Both the position numbers and the translations under genes were made by a program. The notes under the pieces are model-generated. The model was not told where the DNA came from and did not search any database. It was given only the letters and a program-made list of their open reading frames with translations. Positions 1 through 8,114 of a DNA stretch of 21,425 bases are shown in pieces; the stretch's first letter is position 1; each line of letters begins with the position of its first letter. Source of the stretch: JBKECF01 sp047974375 (GTDB taxonomy: Bacteria > Bacillota > Clostridia > Lachnospirales > CAMZNU01); the NCBI GenBank assembly GCA_047974375.1, contig JBKECF010000043.1:1-21425 (forward strand), read 5' to 3'.

Positions 1-173
1 AAGTGTCCTACAATTTGGTTTTTGGGAAATTCTGCCAAACGATACCGCTTATTTTCAGTGGATTATAGTTGAGCTAGCATCAAAAAACAGCCGATTTTTT
101 GTTGAAAATATTTTCATGAGTGAAAGTTGGGCTAGATGAAACCTTCATGCAGTAGGCTATATGCCTAAGGCTT

Positions 174-323
174 GAGGCTTACAGCTTATGCAGAATTTTA
201 AACAGATGAAACATCCATGTCGGTAGGCTTTAAACTTTCCGACACACAGGAGGATGATTATAAACTGGCAAAAGCATAAAGCCTATGGCTTACAGCTTAT
301 TGCATAATTTCAAACACATGAAA
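174..323. repeat. Intergenic repeat, left copy (one full and one partial unit)
   Basis: The stretch 242-323 matches 17407-17489 in inverted orientation at about 90% by eye. The shared core starts with ACACACAGGAGGATGATT and ends with AAACACATGAAA. A partial extra unit lies at 174-211 (GGCTTACAGCTTAT, then GCAGAATTTTAAAC), and an AGATGAAAC...TGCAGTAGGCT motif near 134-158 recurs near 205-229. Inside the full unit TAGGCTTTA pairs with TAAAGCCTA, so the AGGAGG core can sit in the loop of a hairpin. The repeat lies just past the stop of the RND gene that ends at 336. It has no convincing coding capacity. It may be a REP-like or MITE-like intergenic repeat; family unknown. Confidence 0.75.
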
Positions 324-335
324 AAGCTTGCGTAA

Positions 336-3300
336 TTAGGCTCTTTTTTTTGGTAATATACAAAAAAGAGGCAAATAGAAATAGACACCTACAATAGAAA
401 ACAACAGTCCGCCAATAGCACCAACTGCAAATGAAAACCAAAAAACTTCATTCTGCCCATGCCATACAAAAGGGAGCAAGCCTACAATGGTGGAAGCTAT
501 TGTTAAAATTACTGGAATAATTTTATAATTGAACGCCTTAAAATATACTTGTTGAATATTTTTTTTGGGGTATTGTTTTCTTAAATTATTATAGTCGTTT
601 ATAATGAATAAAGCTGAATTAACGCTAATAGCACAAAGCAAAATAAATGATGCATAGCCACCCTGATCAAAATTAAAATCAAACAAATAAAACGTTAAAA
701 ACACGCCTATAAAGGACAATGGTATCATACTGATAATTGCCAATGGTTGGCGCAAAGACTCCAATAGAATACTACATATAAGAAAGATAATAAATATCAC
801 TATAAAGATGTAATAGTATTGCTTTGAATCCTTTTTATTCCAATAATTGTAGGATTGTTCTAAAACCCGATATCCTATTGGCAGATTATCTCTTAAGGCT
901 TTAACATTACGTTCTCTTACCTTTTGGGCTAAGGGGTATGCGCCAAGAAAATCATAAGCTACAATTAAGCGATATTGTTGATTGTTTTTATAAATAGTGT
1001 TCCCACTCTTGCGTTTCTCCACGGATGCCAGCTGTTCCAACTTATACTGTTTATTATTAACAAGAATAGGAAGGTTTTTTAAATCCCATACCGTAAATTT
1101 TTGATATGTGTCAGATACAAGCCTTATTCTCTGTCGCTCATGCTCTTGAATTACAGAAGCTATATTTCCATAATGCGCTTTTTTTTTCAAAAAGACATAC
1201 AACTGATTCTGCGAAACATTAGCCAGTGCCAATTGCTCATCATTAAATGATAAATAATACTCATTAAGAGGAGATACACCTCGCCTCCCTGCGGTGATTT
1301 CAACATCTTTTACCCGACCATTGGAATTTGTTTCTAGCTGTTGTTTCAACAGCTCTGCATAAGCATACAAATTATCATAATTATAACCCTCTATAACAAT
1401 GTGATTATTTTTGTAGTCATTGCCTAATGCATTAGAAAATCCTCTTCCTACACCGCTAACCGTCCAGTCCAACCCACCTAAGCTTATAGATTTGGATTCC
1501 AGCATACTTTTTAAAGTAAATGGAAAGCTACCATATTCATATGCGTCTTTAAAATAGATGGTTATATTTGAACTTTTGGGGCTACTTATTCGGGTTTCAT
1601 ATAACGAAACTTCTTCAAACTGCCCAATATAGTTTTCCATTTTTGTAATGACTTCGTTAAGCTGTTCAGTGGTACAGCCATCGGGCATACTTCCAGTAAC
1701 GCGCAGGCTGGTTCGTTCTGGTTCACTATAGTATGAGTTCTCAAAAACATTCTCTGTAAACAATCTTAAAGATCCTCCTAATACTTTTTCTAAAATGGGT
1801 CGTAACTCCGTATTATACCATTCTGACCCTAATGTATCATTATACAATTTAGCTCCAAAATTTTCAGTTTTAAGTTCTTTGGGAAGTAAATGCAAAGGTA
1901 AGCCAAAGCCTAAAATAAATAAAACAATAAATGCCCATTTAAATTTTGGCTTAGTTCCCCACAAAATAATTCGGGCATAAACATTTGTGAATTTAACAAT
2001 ACGTCGTTTACGCTTCACAGATAAGCGGGTGTATGTTTTATCTAATTTAATTTTTTCTAGTAATGCAGGAACAAAATACAAAGATACGAAAAGGGAAACA
2101 CCTATGTTGACGGCAATAACTACTGCAAAATCCCATAAATTTAATCGTTGACTTTCTTCTAAAAAGAGAATTACCACAAGTGCACCGATAGTTGTTAGAG
2201 TTGCTGCCAAAATAGCCAAAAATGACTTTTTATTTCCTTTATTCCTAAGGTGATCAATCATGACAATGCTATTATCAATAATAATCCCAAAGGAAATTGT
2301 AATGCCTGCAAAAGAATACAATTGCAATTGAACCTCAAGAGCATAATAAAAAATAACGGCTATCAACAAATTGGCTATGATGCTTAGAAACAATATCATC
2401 AAGTACTTAAGGCTTCTATTAATAAACAGAATTAAAAGTAAAAGTATTAATAATGAAAACAAAGTCCTTTTTTGGATTTTATTAAGTTCAGACACTATAA
2501 ATTCTGTGGTATCTTGAGTCATTTTAATAGAATACCCAGGAGATAATTGCCTTCTAAAACCATCTACTGCTTGTCTTACTGTTTTTGCCAAACTAATGGT
2601 ATTTATGCCCTTTTCAGCATATACCACCATATTAACCGTATTAAGTCCATTAATCCGGTAATAAGAGCTCACCTTGCCTTCTTTATAACGTACGGTAGCA
2701 ATATCCTTTAAATAGAGTGTTCGATTATTTATTTTTTTTATTGGAATATGGTTCCAATCAACATTTCCATGTGGTCTATAGGCTAAAACCAATGAAATTT
2801 CATTATCCGAAGATTGATTTTCAGAACGTATAAAGGCATTCCCTAATTCTCTTTTCTGCAAGTAAGAATTGATTGCTCCTTGAAGTTCTGATACCGATAT
2901 TTGTAGTTGAAATAGTTTATCGCTGCTATAGTTTATAACCCATTCATACGGAGCCGCACCATAAACACCAACTTTATTAACTCCTTTTATAACAGATAGT
3001 TTTGGGAGCAATTGACTTTCTACATACTTTTTTATAAAATATGGACTTTCATTGGCGTTAATACTGTAAGACATCATTGGAGAGCTATTTTCATTCGCAC
3101 CTCCTCTTGACAACGAGGGGTAGCTAACTCCCTCGGGGAGACTGGGGTAGCACTGCCGGATTAAATTAGCCACTTCAAAACGAACAAGGTCCATATCCAC
3201 ATTCTTTTTGAAATGAATTGAAACAGAGCCACCTCCTTTATAGGATGTTGAACTTATCCCTTGCACACCTCTGACCAAATTAAAAAGACCTTCTAATTTC

Positions 3301-3482
3301 GATGTCGCTTCTTGCTCTACAACTCTTGCGGAAGCTTCTGTCCAATTAAAATTAACAGTTAACGATTTATTCGCTAATGTTGGTTTTAACTGGATATTTA
3401 ACAACGGAATTAAACTTGTCCCAATAATTGATAAGCATATAAATATGGTGAGAATGGTAAATGGAGATGTTTTTTGCTTCAT
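336..3482 (-). CDS. RND-family inner-membrane efflux transporter (second, unpaired pump)
   Basis: A 1048-residue protein of the HAE/AcrB-type RND superfamily, which moves substrates out of the periplasm using proton flow. An N-terminal membrane helix (about 8-28) is followed by a large periplasmic part, a helix bundle (about 340-480), a second periplasmic part and a C-terminal bundle (about 890-1040). The transmembrane-4 motif SFGIIIDNSIVMID holds Asp403 at the position of AcrB Asp407/408, but the pair is D-N, not D-D. In TM10 the AcrB lysine position seems to be replaced (SVNSALFI). Full length for the family. Start is ATG at 3482, preceded by a purine-rich AAGGAG about 25 nt upstream. No fusion protein or outer-membrane partner is adjacent; it could share those of the operon at 8107-17258, which is inference. 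Substrate unknown. A 658-bp gap filled with mobile debris separates it from the next gene upstream. Confidence 0.93.
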   Translation of the reverse strand: MKQKTSPFTILTIFICLSIIGTSLIPLLNIQLKPTLANKSLTVNFNWTEASARVVEQEATSKLEGLFNLVRGVQGISSTSYKGGGSVSIHFKKNVDMDLVRFEVANLIRQCYPSLPEGVSYPSLSRGGANENSSPMMSYSINANESPYFIKKYVESQLLPKLSVIKGVNKVGVYGAAPYEWVINYSSDKLFQLQISVSELQGAINSYLQKRELGNAFIRSENQSSDNEISLVLAYRPHGNVDWNHIPIKKINNRTLYLKDIATVRYKEGKVSSYYRINGLNTVNMVVYAEKGINTISLAKTVRQAVDGFRRQLSPGYSIKMTQDTTEFIVSELNKIQKRTLFSLLILLLLILFINRSLKYLMILFLSIIANLLIAVIFYYALEVQLQLYSFAGITISFGIIIDNSIVMIDHLRNKGNKKSFLAILAATLTTIGALVVILFLEESQRLNLWDFAVVIAVNIGVSLFVSLYFVPALLEKIKLDKTYTRLSVKRKRRIVKFTNVYARIILWGTKPKFKWAFIVLFILGFGLPLHLLPKELKTENFGAKLYNDTLGSEWYNTELRPILEKVLGGSLRLFTENVFENSYYSEPERTSLRVTGSMPDGCTTEQLNEVITKMENYIGQFEEVSLYETRISSPKSSNITIYFKDAYEYGSFPFTLKSMLESKSISLGGLDWTVSGVGRGFSNALGNDYKNNHIVIEGYNYDNLYAYAELLKQQLETNSNGRVKDVEITAGRRGVSPLNEYYLSFNDEQLALANVSQNQLYVFLKKKAHYGNIASVIQEHERQRIRLVSDTYQKFTVWDLKNLPILVNNKQYKLEQLASVEKRKSGNTIYKNNQQYRLIVAYDFLGAYPLAQKVRERNVKALRDNLPIGYRVLEQSYNYWNKKDSKQYYYIFIVIFIIFLICSILLESLRQPLAIISMIPLSFIGVFLTFYLFDFNFDQGGYASFILLCAISVNSALFIINDYNNLRKQYPKKNIQQVYFKAFNYKIIPVILTIASTIVGLLPFVWHGQNEVFWFSFAVGAIGGLLFSIVGVYFYLPLFCILPKKRA

Positions 3483-3667
3483 GTGCTACTTTGTTATTCT
3501 TAGGAGTCTCCTTAATTTAGGTTTAGTCTTTGGTTTTTCATTATAATTTATTTAACTTTTGCAAGTAAATTAACTTGCTGATTAAAAGCAATATGCATTT
3601 TTTGCAAATAAACTGAAAATCAGCACCCTAACGCGATCGAGCTAAAGCAAAAGAATACGCTACAACA

Positions 3668-3675
3668 CAAAGGTA
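3668..3675 (-). promoter_or_regulatory. Candidate Bacteroidota -7 box (TACCTTTG) for the RND gene
   Basis: On the minus strand this reads TACCTTTG and fits the known Bacteroidota -7 consensus TAnnTTTG. It lies about 185 nt before the ATG at 3482. I could not find a clear TTTG -33 element at the usual distance, so this is only a weak candidate. Confidence 0.25.
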
Positions 3676-3980
3676 CGACAATACTTTCAGTAATAAAAGA
3701 CCTTTTCATCTCAAGTAAAAAGGTAATTGTATACTATTTAGGACTTACGCATTGGTCGAAGTTCTCCGATAAGCGTTGAGGCTTCCATTTAGCCTCCAAT
3801 TTAAAATACAGCAATCACAATAAACTATTGCGACTTTTCCATTTTTCGAGATTAAGAACAGTTGCTCCTATGCAGACTCTCCTTTGTATAAGCTTTTGTC
3901 TTGCGGCAAAGATGTTTTTCATCGACTCTTAAACGACAGCAAAGTAGACATGGCGTGATATTACATACAGTCTAAATAAT

Positions 3981-4012
3981 GTCTGTCCATAAAGTCGGGA
4001 GTCTGGACTATA
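3981..4012 (+). repeat. Solo end of the MITE-like element
   Basis: This stretch (GTCTGTCCATAAAGTCGGGA, then GTCTGGACTATA) matches the right end of the 154-bp element at 17601-17754, read on the opposite strand, for about 30 nt and then diverges. No second end was found nearby. It is likely a truncated copy left by a deletion or another insertion. Confidence 0.6.
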
Positions 4013-4066
4013 AATATGCAAACTATTCCGACGGGTTGAGAAAGCCTGCGATTCGGGTGCTGAAAA

Positions 4067-4147
4067 ACCGAAATGAGTGGCATCATTCGAACCGAAATAG
4101 TCAGGTGGCATTATTCTAAGCGAAATGGCCAGTAGCTATTCATTCTA
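4067..4147. mobile_element. Three direct repeats resembling an IS21-family end
   Basis: Three imperfect copies of about 24-29 nt follow each other: ACCGAAATGAGTGGCATCAT from 4067, ACCGAAATAGTCAGGTGGCA from 4091 and AGCGAAATGGCCAGTAGCTA from 4119. Each ends in ATTC-like sequence. From memory, IS21-family elements in Bacteroidota carry several internal end repeats with GTGGCATCATT-like sequence, so this is probably the remnant of one end. No istA or istB gene is present. The third copy runs over the stop codon of the neighbouring gene (4140), so the last residues of that protein may come from the insertion. Confidence 0.5.
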
Positions 4148-5444
4148 AGAAAGCACTTTCAATTTGTTTCATCTTTTTTAAAAAGTGGACCTCATATTCA
4201 GTAATGGGGAATGTTAAATCTAAACGACTTCCAGAGTTTTTTATGTATTGAGTTTCTAAGGTAGTATTTGGAGCTAAGTCTTTTTTTATAACTTCAATTT
4301 CTATATCATCTTCAATTTTTAAATTTTGCCATTCTTTAGGATCGTAAAAAATTGTTGGGTTATAAGCGTTTTGAACAGCACCCCAGTATTCGGCTCGATC
4401 CGTTTTAAATCCACTAAATTTTTGCGATAGTATTTCGAATGAATTAAAATGAGTATTATCCTCAAAAATGTAAGAAGATGTCATTTTTGATAAGAATACA
4501 TTGTTATTGAAATAATGAAATTGAATAGCAATATTGGCCGTTAAATATTTATTAAATGGATTTGTTGGGAAATTAGAAGTGTCGTAATTCATTTGAAAAA
4601 TTCTAAGATTATCAGCGTAGAAATCCACACAACCTGTTTCTTTGCCTTTAAAATTAATACGATATATTTTTCTTCCATGCTTGTAATATACAGAATCTAG
4701 CTCATATTCGTAATTATTCCATTTGTTAGATAAAACACCATATTTAGTAAGTCGCAAATATTGATTTACATTTGCAGATCCACTCAAGAAACAATCAGAT
4801 ATCCGATCGTATTTTTTTTTTATGCTTTCTCTCCAAAGCGTATCAATATTTGCCAGTTTAGTGTTTTTATATATGAATTTATATTTTGTCATATACGCGG
4901 TATTAGGCCGAAGATGCATGTTTAGAGCATATCCAATGCTTTGGGCAAACAGCACGTATTTATTGTTGTACTTTATTTTTTCTTTATAGTAGGCTTTAGC
5001 GATATAATTGTAAGGAGGAAGATTTTTGTCAAAAGTTTTCCTTGCTTTTTTAAATAAACTTTTGGCAGATAATTTTTTTTCTAAATTAAGTTCTCCTGCG
5101 ATAACTTCGTCTAAAATAAATACATCAGGGCTTAGGCAAATGGTTCCATTGGGCAAATTTAAAAAATCGCGTATTGAAACCTGTTTATTCTTATAGCCAA
5201 GAAATGAGACGATTAGCACGTCTTCTGGATTTGCATTTATACTTAACCTAAATATACCTTTTTCATTGGTTGTAGCCCCAACTTTTCCTTCTCTAAATAC
5301 AACCGTAGCAAACTCTAAAGGTTTTTTGTTTTCATCATATATTTTTCCATAAATATTATATGCAGCATTTTGTGCATACACTGAGTTCGCAAAAAAAGTA
5401 ATTGTTAAAAATAAAAGACTATTTTTTAGGGATAACATTGCCAT
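4140..5444 (-). CDS. Secreted CarboxypepD_reg-like domain protein
   Basis: A protein of about 434 residues. I chose the ATG at 5444 (or 5438) because it directly precedes a good signal peptide (h-region LLFLTITFFA, cleavage near VYA|Q); the longer frame up to 5531 lies wholly inside the DUF1573 gene. After the signal comes a beta-sandwich of the carboxypeptidase regulatory-like type (YNIYGKIYDENKKPLEFATV, then GATTNEKGIFRL and VSFLGYK), as at the N-terminus of TonB-dependent receptors. The remaining 300 or so residues, starting at AKSLFKKARKTF, resemble a Bacteroidota family of unknown function. There is no plug or barrel, so it is not a receptor. It overlaps the DUF1573 gene by about 26 nt, which suggests translational coupling. 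Its last codons lie in an insertion-element-like repeat, so the native C-terminus may be altered. Probably at the outer membrane or cell surface. Confidence 0.85.
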   Translation of the reverse strand: MAMLSLKNSLLFLTITFFANSVYAQNAAYNIYGKIYDENKKPLEFATVVFREGKVGATTNEKGIFRLSINANPEDVLIVSFLGYKNKQVSIRDFLNLPNGTICLSPDVFILDEVIAGELNLEKKLSAKSLFKKARKTFDKNLPPYNYIAKAYYKEKIKYNNKYVLFAQSIGYALNMHLRPNTAYMTKYKFIYKNTKLANIDTLWRESIKKKYDRISDCFLSGSANVNQYLRLTKYGVLSNKWNNYEYELDSVYYKHGRKIYRINFKGKETGCVDFYADNLRIFQMNYDTSNFPTNPFNKYLTANIAIQFHYFNNNVFLSKMTSSYIFEDNTHFNSFEILSQKFSGFKTDRAEYWGAVQNAYNPTIFYDPKEWQNLKIEDDIEIEVIKKDLAPNTTLETQYIKNSGSRLDLTFPITEYEVHFLKKMKQIESAFLE

Positions 5445-5808
5445 AAATGAGGAATTTATAAAATTTCTGTTTGGTATTTGCTTCAATGATAGTATAAACT
5501 TTGGATTCGCCAACTTTGTTTTTTGTATCAAACTGCATTAACAGTTCTCCTTCTTCGCCAGGCATTAGCTTCTTTTTGTTGAGTTCAGTTTTTGTACAAG
5601 TACACGATGCACTTGATATACTTAAAGTAATATCTTTTTTTGAAATATTTTTAAAAACAAAAGTTTTTGAAATTAAAGTATCTTGTTTTGCATCTACAAA
5701 ATTGAAATTTCTGTTGTTTATTTCCAGTTCTACTGCTTCTTTTTTACCCTTGTGGTTTGCTTGCCCTAAAATTATCATAGGCAGACATAAAAATAGAAAA
5801 ATCTTCAT
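5419..5808 (-). CDS. DUF1573-family secreted protein
   Basis: A 129-residue exported protein. An N-terminal signal peptide (FLFLCLPMIILGQ) is followed by a single Ig-like beta-sandwich of the DUF1573 type. Signature elements are TFVFKNISKKDITL, then SASCTCT (Cys69, Cys71) and MPGEEGELLMQFDTKNKVG. The family is common in Bacteroidota; its molecular role is not known, and the conserved Cys region may bind metal or form a disulfide. The ATG at 5808 overlaps the stop of the propeller gene by one base (TGATG), so the two are almost certainly co-translated. The 3' end overlaps the following CarboxypepD_reg gene. By position it fills the slot that the CSFC thioredoxin-like lipoprotein holds in the other module. 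Confidence 0.88.
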   Translation of the reverse strand: MKIFLFLCLPMIILGQANHKGKKEAVELEINNRNFNFVDAKQDTLISKTFVFKNISKKDITLSISSASCTCTKTELNKKKLMPGEEGELLMQFDTKNKVGESKVYTIIEANTKQKFYKFLIYGNVIPKK

Positions 5809-6968
5809 CAGTATTCTAATTTAAATTTAAATAAAACGAATTCTTCATTTAAATCATCTGGCTGAATTTGAGCGTAATAATAGGGTTTTATATACCCAAT
5901 TACTTGAAAATTTTTAGGAACACTAACATCACCTATTAGCACATTGTTTCTATAAACTTGTAATCCATCCTCTTTTGCAAGGCTGTCCTTTTGGTATCCT
6001 CTAAATAAGATTCCTGTTTCTGAAATTTGCTTCAGATATTTATAGTAACCATGTTTAATCCTGCCTATTTTATAATCATTAACATAGTTTTCTGTACTGT
6101 TTATTTCAGGATATTTAGAACTGACTTTTTTACCTTTAATACCAAATTTATTTGAAATGGAATGTTTTTTATTTGTATTATAAATTAGGCTGTCTGCTTC
6201 AAAACTAAAAAGCAACTTTCCTTTGTGTTCTGTAAACAATACATTGCTAAACTGGGGGATATATTCATATTCTTTGTATATAGGAGAATAGTTAGCTAGC
6301 ATATCTGTTATTTTATTTTCTTTTAAATTCAATACAGCTATGCTTTTTGATTCATCATAAAACAGTCTTGAGGTATAAGCGTTAATTTTTGGATGACTTG
6401 TGCTTATTGAAAACACTATTTCCTCAGCATTTAAAAAACCTAAATTTAATCCAGGATAATTAACTTCATAGATAGCTAAATTATCAGGCTTAGGATTGTT
6501 TATCAGGTCTTTAATATTTGTTTCTTCAGTGCTGAAATTTAATCTTGATGAGTTTAATTTTTTCCATGTTTTACTGTTTATCAGATGGTAACCATAAGAA
6601 CTTCCTAGGATAAAAATTTTATCTTTTAAAACAGTGTAATCTACCCATTTTTTCGAGGGAATTTCATTGGGTCCTTTCCCTTGACTTAAAACCTTTTTTT
6701 CAAAATTAAAATTAGTATCATAAATATAGAAGGAACCATAAAAAAAGTCTCCCCAAACTAGCTTATCTTCTATGCATGACCATTTCCCTACTAAAGATGT
6801 GTTACTGCCATCTATAGCGATAGAATCAAAAGAGATACTAGTAAATAGAATGTCTGTAGTTCCAGTATATGGAATATTCTGATATGAATCATTATTTTTT
6901 GACACACAGCCTAATAAGAATACAAGAGAAATTATTATCAGAATCAGTTTATATCTTATTTGTTTCAT
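5808..6968 (-). CDS. 6-bladed beta-propeller lipoprotein (TolB-like)
   Basis: A 386-residue lipoprotein. The signal has a classic lipobox LLGC with Cys21. After it come beta-rich repeats with YIYDTNFNFEKKV and the hallmark SQGKGPNEI (about 95-103), typical of the Bacteroidota TolB-like 6-bladed propeller proteins. Related features recur in the lipoprotein at 19425-20489. Start is ATG at 6968, and the stop overlaps the ATG of the DUF1573 gene. It follows the Cys-rich peptide gene by 67 nt with no strong hairpin between them, so the pair may be co-transcribed. Function unknown. Its place beside a secreted peptide in two modules suggests binding or display of the peptide, but that is inference. 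Confidence 0.88.
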   Translation of the reverse strand: MKQIRYKLILIIISLVFLLGCVSKNNDSYQNIPYTGTTDILFTSISFDSIAIDGSNTSLVGKWSCIEDKLVWGDFFYGSFYIYDTNFNFEKKVLSQGKGPNEIPSKKWVDYTVLKDKIFILGSSYGYHLINSKTWKKLNSSRLNFSTEETNIKDLINNPKPDNLAIYEVNYPGLNLGFLNAEEIVFSISTSHPKINAYTSRLFYDESKSIAVLNLKENKITDMLANYSPIYKEYEYIPQFSNVLFTEHKGKLLFSFEADSLIYNTNKKHSISNKFGIKGKKVSSKYPEINSTENYVNDYKIGRIKHGYYKYLKQISETGILFRGYQKDSLAKEDGLQVYRNNVLIGDVSVPKNFQVIGYIKPYYYAQIQPDDLNEEFVLFKFKLEY

Positions 6969-7035
6969 ATTGTTTCGCTTTAGTAAAAAAACAAAGTGTA
7001 AGGCTACTAATATATAGCATTCTTATGGAAAAGAA

Positions 7036-7341
7036 TTATTCTGGGCAATGTACTGAAAAGTCAGAGCAAAATCTCGTATCATTTGGGTATAAGTCTTTAC
7101 ATTTTTTCCTAAACGAGATGTAATTGCCCCCATAACAATTACCATCATTATGGCATCTGCATTTTAAAATATCGCTAGGAGGCCAATACCCCGGATCTTC
7201 AGCATTAGCAATATTTGCAATTCGCAGGCTAGCTAAATCCAAATTTCCGTTTGAACCATTTAATGCATTAACACTAAAAAACATAGTTACTGCCAGAACA
7301 GTAATACCTGAAAACACCATTAATTTTTTCTTTAAATTCAT
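7036..7341 (-). CDS. NVEALA-like Cys-rich secreted peptide precursor
   Basis: A 101-residue precursor. A positive start (MNLKKK) and a hydrophobic stretch (about 8-24) are followed by NGNLDLASLRIANIANAEDP. The segment ending A45-N46-A47 before Glu48 matches the segment ending AQA before Glu in the peptide at 20550-20800, and both resemble the NVEALA motif of Bacteroidota small proteins (PF14055). The core, residues 48-101, carries six cysteines (61, 63, 69, 81, 92, 99), enough for three disulfides, and includes YWPP and GGNY. The AxA site lies about 20 residues past the hydrophobic segment, farther than in ordinary signal peptides, so the leader may be cut twice or by a special enzyme. It leads the operon with the propeller, DUF1573 and CarboxypepD_reg genes. 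The activity of the mature peptide is unknown. Confidence 0.85.
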   Translation of the reverse strand: MNLKKKLMVFSGITVLAVTMFFSVNALNGSNGNLDLASLRIANIANAEDPGYWPPSDILKCRCHNDGNCYGGNYISFRKKCKDLYPNDTRFCSDFSVHCPE

Positions 7342-7499
7342 CGTATTAAATTTTAGTTTATACTTAAATATTTTCTATCATGCTGCTAAGTTACAAAGTA
7401 TATTTTAATTTACACTATATATAATATATATATTTCGTTATTTTAGTACCCTACTTCCGCAAGCTTTTTTACTTAACTGTTGATAAGTTATTGAAAATA

Positions 7500-7523
7500 A
7501 GCCCCGCAAAAATTTGCAGGGCT
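7500..7523 (-). terminator. Hairpin, terminator-like
   Basis: AGCCCCGCAAA pairs with TTTGCAGGGCT (10 of 11 positions) around a very short A-rich loop. On the minus strand the stem is followed by TTATTTTC, and on the plus strand by CGAGATTTTT, so it could stop transcription in either direction. It lies between the exporter operon and the peptide gene and would separate them. It could equally be part of the neighbouring IS1380-like remnant. Confidence 0.5.
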
Positions 7524-7548
7524 CGAGATTTTTCACCTATTTAGGTGC

Positions 7549-7707
7549 ATGTTAAAAAAACTCGATTCAAAAGTAACACCTTTTGGTGGAATAAGCTTAA
7601 TTCATGGGCAAGTATCTTCAAGCAAAGTAGCTCAATTTATTGACAGAGAGCTTGGTAGTCTCGGCGCGCATGCAGGGTATAAACATTCGGACATTACACA
7701 ATATTAA
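7549..7707 (+). pseudogene. Truncated IS1380-family transposase N-terminus
   Basis: A 52-codon frame on the opposite strand to all neighbours. It begins MLKKLDSKVTPFGGISLI and continues with QFIDRELGSLG and YKHSDI before a stop. The order of motifs (TPFGG, then LID-ELG, then Y-YSDI) is that of the N-terminus of IS1380-type transposases, which are normally about 420 residues. All of the catalytic part is missing, so this is a dead fragment. A CACCTATTTAGGTG palindrome lies just before the start codon and may belong to the element end. Family assignment is from remembered motifs. Confidence 0.65.
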
Positions 7708-7784
7708 TGGTAATAACATAGCGAAACGAATGTTTTCCGATAAATTCAATTACTCCATGTTTTGTAACACGCTGAATATCAAGG

Positions 7785-8114
7785 CTAAATAATTTGAGAA
7801 TTCGCTGAATAGTTACAAAATTCACTTACAGCCAGACGACAGATAATCCATTTTGTCTCTGCGAATAATCGGCTGATAGAGTTAATTTGCAAATTCATCT
7901 TAGCAGATTGGTTTTCCTGATTGTTTGGCTTCCCCACAACAGCCTTGATAAAATTAATAAGGGGAGGTCTGCTCAAAAATAAGGATTTTGCTACTTTATC
8001 AACCCTTTTTCCGAAGAATGTTAATACCGATCTTTTTTTAGATTCCAAAATAGGGCTTGCGGATTTTGGGCAGTAAACAAGTTTTTTTTTACAGGAAGTA
8101 CATTTGTTAATCAA
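7785..8114 (-). CDS. Doubtful small ORF after the signal peptidase gene
   Basis: A frame of 109 codons beginning with TTG and overlapping the 3' end of the signal peptidase gene by 8 nt. It reads MINKCTSCKKKLVYC near its start, a possible CxxC pair, then a basic stretch. I do not recognise it. It has no signal peptide and no ATG start, and it lies in a decayed region, so it may be chance or a remnant. The coupled position after the peptidase stop is the only argument in its favour. Confidence 0.2.
   Translation of the reverse strand: MINKCTSCKKKLVYCPKSASPILESKKRSVLTFFGKRVDKVAKSLFLSRPPLINFIKAVVGKPNNQENQSAKMNLQINSISRLFAETKWIICRLAVSEFCNYSANSQII

Larger units (their letters stand above)
3483..4139. 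other. Intergenic region with mobile-element debris
   Basis: There is no convincing intact gene here. The part nearest the RND gene (3483-3700) is its likely leader and promoter region. The part at 3740-3960 looks like decayed sequence: on the minus strand short reading pieces are broken by stops, and a GGACTTACGCATTGG stretch near 3741 resembles an insertion-element end. A short match to the MITE end lies at 3981-4012, and IS21-like end repeats begin at 4067. A hairpin with an AGGCT/AGCCT stem at 3776-3799 has no T-tract. The stretch probably records several insertions and deletions. Confidence 0.6.
7342..8106. other. Gene-poor region between signal peptidase and peptide gene
   Basis: Apart from the entries listed separately (hairpin 7500-7523, truncated transposase 7549-7707, doubtful frame 7785-8114), little can be supported. 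The part at 7342-7440 is the AT-rich upstream region of the peptide gene. It contains TATACTTTG on the minus strand (7402-7394), close to the Bacteroidota -7 box but with one base too many in the spacer. The part at 7708-7784 has stops in all frames I read. Confidence 0.5.

Noticed and set aside
242..302. Tiny ORF MIINWQKHKAYGLQLIA after the AGGAGG in the left repeat
   Set aside because: The reading frame is not kept in the inverted copy, where it stops after 8 codons, so coding is unlikely even though the core sequence is conserved.
3776..3799. Hairpin with AGGCT/AGCCT stem as a terminator
   Set aside because: The stem is short with a bulge, and no T-tract follows on either strand.
3840..3960. 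Minus-strand reading pieces such as ATVLNLEKWKSR in the debris region
   Set aside because: Frames are short and broken by stops, and I could not link them to a known family. They may be part of a dead insertion element.
3929..4111. A 60-codon minus-strand frame
   Set aside because: It runs through the MITE end and IS21-like repeats and has no recognisable domain; it is a by-product of mobile sequence.
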